A stretch of 64,000 nt of DNA, from positions 189,402 through 253,401 of the forward strand of contig NZ_LMDC01000012.1 of assembly GCF_001425705.1 (NCBI RefSeq), read 5' to 3'. The first letter of the stretch is position 1; each line of letters begins with the position of its first letter. A model generated the notes under the pieces. It had not been told where the DNA came from and searched no databases. It saw only the letters and a list, made by a program, of their open reading frames with translations. The DNA comes from Pelomonas sp. Root1217 (GTDB taxonomy: Bacteria; Pseudomonadota; Gammaproteobacteria; Burkholderiales; Burkholderiaceae_C). Positions 61,807 through 64,000 of the stretch are shown one piece after another. Made by a program: the position numbers and the translations under genes.

Positions 61807-62730
61807 ATGCGATTGCTGCTGATCCTGTGTTGCGCCTGGCTTCTTGCCGGCGATGCACGGGCATGGGAGCCGCAGGGCGACACGGGCGCGCATGACCCGA
61901 CGCTGCTGGGCCAGGGCGAGCACTGGTTCGTCTTCGCGACCGGCCGCGGCCTGCAGCGGCTGGCGTCTGACGATGCCGGCAGGACGTGGAGGCGCCTCGC
62001 GCCCATGTTCAGCGAGCCGCCCGCCTGGTGGGCCGACGCGGTGCCAGAGCACAAGGGCCTGGACATGTGGGCGCCCAAGCTGTTCTCGCACCGCGGCCGC
62101 TTCTGGGTGCTTTACTCCATCTCCACCTTCGGCAAGAACCGCTCGGCCATCGGCCTGGCCAGCAGCGACAGGCCCGACGGCGATTGGCGTGACGAGGGCC
62201 TGGTCGTGCAAAGCCGCGCCGAGGACGATTTCAACGCCATCGACCCCGACTTCTTCGTCGACACCGACGCGCGCCTGTGGTTGAGCTATGGCTCCTTTTG
62301 GGACGGCATCCGCCTGACCGAACTGGGTGCCGATACGCTGCGCCCCATCGGCCAGACGCGCTTCATCGCCCGCCGCAAGGGCGGCATCGAGGCGCCGACG
62401 ATGGTTCGCCACGGCGACTGGGTCTATCTGTTTGCCTCCTACGACCTGTGCTGCCGGGGCGCCGCGAGCACCTACAACATCCGCGTCGGCCGCGCCCGCA
62501 GCGTGACAGGCCCCTACCTCGACCGCGATGGCAAGGACCTGATGGATGCGGGCGGCACGGTGCTGCTCTCGGGCGGTGCGCGCTGGAAGGGCCCGGGCCA
62601 CCAGGACGTCGTTGGCGACTGGCTGGTCCATCACGCCTACGACACCGAACGCGGCGGCAAGCCGCATCTGCGCATCAAGCGCCTGAGCTGGTCCGACGAT
62701 GGCTGGCCCGTGATTGCCCAAGAAGAATGA
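61807..62730 (+). CDS. GH43 endo-arabinanase/arabinosidase-like, exported
   Basis: A 307-residue protein with signal peptide (LLLILCCAWLLAGDARA) and a compact GH43 propeller. The base is Asp30 in GAHDPTLLGQGEHW, the modulator Asp is in NAIDPDFFVDTDARLW, and the acid is Glu195 in GGIEAPTMV. LFASYDLCCRGAASTYNIRVGR is typical of endo-1,5-alpha-L-arabinanases. The start at 61807 gives GGAG with 9-base spacing, whereas ATG 61798 would abut the Shine-Dalgarno. An ABC ATPase gene follows 16 bases later. Confidence 0.9.
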   Translation: MRLLLILCCAWLLAGDARAWEPQGDTGAHDPTLLGQGEHWFVFATGRGLQRLASDDAGRTWRRLAPMFSEPPAWWADAVPEHKGLDMWAPKLFSHRGRFWVLYSISTFGKNRSAIGLASSDRPDGDWRDEGLVVQSRAEDDFNAIDPDFFVDTDARLWLSYGSFWDGIRLTELGADTLRPIGQTRFIARRKGGIEAPTMVRHGDWVYLFASYDLCCRGAASTYNIRVGRARSVTGPYLDRDGKDLMDAGGTVLLSGGARWKGPGHQDVVGDWLVHHAYDTERGGKPHLRIKRLSWSDDGWPVIAQEE

Positions 62731-62746
62731 ACCGGAGACACCCAAC

Positions 62747-63834
<1,088 letters not shown>

Positions 63835-63838
<4 letters not shown>

Positions 63839-64000
63839 GCGCAAGCGCCGTCGGGCTGCGCGCCTCTCGCCCGGCCTATGCACTCTTCGTGCTGCCCTTC
63901 GTGGCGTGCTACGCACTGCTGCTGCTGTGGCCGCTGGCCAAGGGCGTATGGATCAGCTTGCACGACCACGACCTGCTGTCCAACGACAGCTTCTGGGTGG
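63835..64000 (+). CDS. Sugar ABC transporter permease (CUT1 type), partial
   Basis: Only the first 55 residues are in the window: MSASAVGLRASRPAYALF, then a hydrophobic helix LPFVACYALLLLWPLAKG followed by VWISLHDHDLL. This is the usual start of MalF/UgpA-type permeases. It overlaps the ATPase stop by 4 bases. The rest of the importer, including its binding protein, must lie to the right. Confidence 0.85.

Noticed and set aside
62714-62746. TTG start for the MalK-type ATPase gene
   Set aside because: It lies inside the GH43 coding sequence without a ribosome-binding site; GTG 62747 has GGAG at proper spacing.

Overview
The window is about 64 kb of GC-rich DNA from a betaproteobacterium, most likely Burkholderiales of the Roseateles/Mitsuaria/Pelomonas type. 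This is inferred from DUF1631 and DUF2242 proteins, a PEP-CTERM-like protein, a TIGR01782-type TonB receptor and the block dnaA (minus strand) / rpmH-rnpA-yidD-yidC-mnmE (plus strand). That block marks the chromosomal origin neighbourhood. No rRNA, tRNA, insertion sequence, prophage or CRISPR array was seen.

Layout. (1) 1-3.9 kb: a stress-type operon with SRPBCC, three VOC/PhnB-like proteins, an ECF42-type sigma factor and a glutathione S-transferase. (2) 3.9-11.3 kb: ordinary accessory genes, including a 64-residue PEP-CTERM-like peptide, a GGDEF/EAL protein, a DUF2242 lipoprotein, 3-methyladenine glycosylase, a BrkB family protein, an unknown helical protein and OsmC. (3) 11.4-14.9 kb: five overlapping genes encoding a complete NrtA/SsuA-type ABC importer, a SCO1-like protein and a membrane-anchored cupredoxin-like protein. 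(4) 15-25 kb: glutamate dehydrogenase, a CPA2 antiporter followed by a 52-bp perfect palindrome, acyl-CoA dehydrogenase, DUF1631, a RecQ-family helicase coupled to a hydrolase, and a DUF2805 protein. (5) 25.4-50.6 kb: a large arabinose-polysaccharide locus. (6) 50.6-57.3 kb: the origin block. (7) 57.3-64 kb: the second half of the arabinose locus, running off the right edge.

How the sugar genes work together. A TonB receptor brings oligosaccharides across the outer membrane. GH43, GH51, GH127 and PA14-bearing GH31 enzymes remove arabinofuranosyl and probably xylosyl residues. A furanose-type ABC importer (YtfQRT-YjfF family), and at the right edge a MalK-type importer, take up the products. 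L-arabinose can then be oxidised without phosphorylation. The steps are an SDR dehydrogenase and mutarotase, an SMP-30 lactonase, an IlvD/Edd-type arabonate dehydratase, a DapA-type 2-keto-3-deoxyarabonate dehydratase, and alpha-ketoglutarate semialdehyde dehydrogenase. Half of this pathway lies left of the origin block and half lies right of it.

The most notable non-coding signal is a 38-bp block in three equal-length copies. It lies upstream of the TonB receptor, the arabonate dehydratase operon and the sugar ABC operon, and is a candidate regulon promoter/operator. A separate pair of TAGT-CAT-ACTW dyads sits in the divergent promoter region of the right half. The five-gene copper-like/ABC operon is the best candidate for an undescribed protein system.
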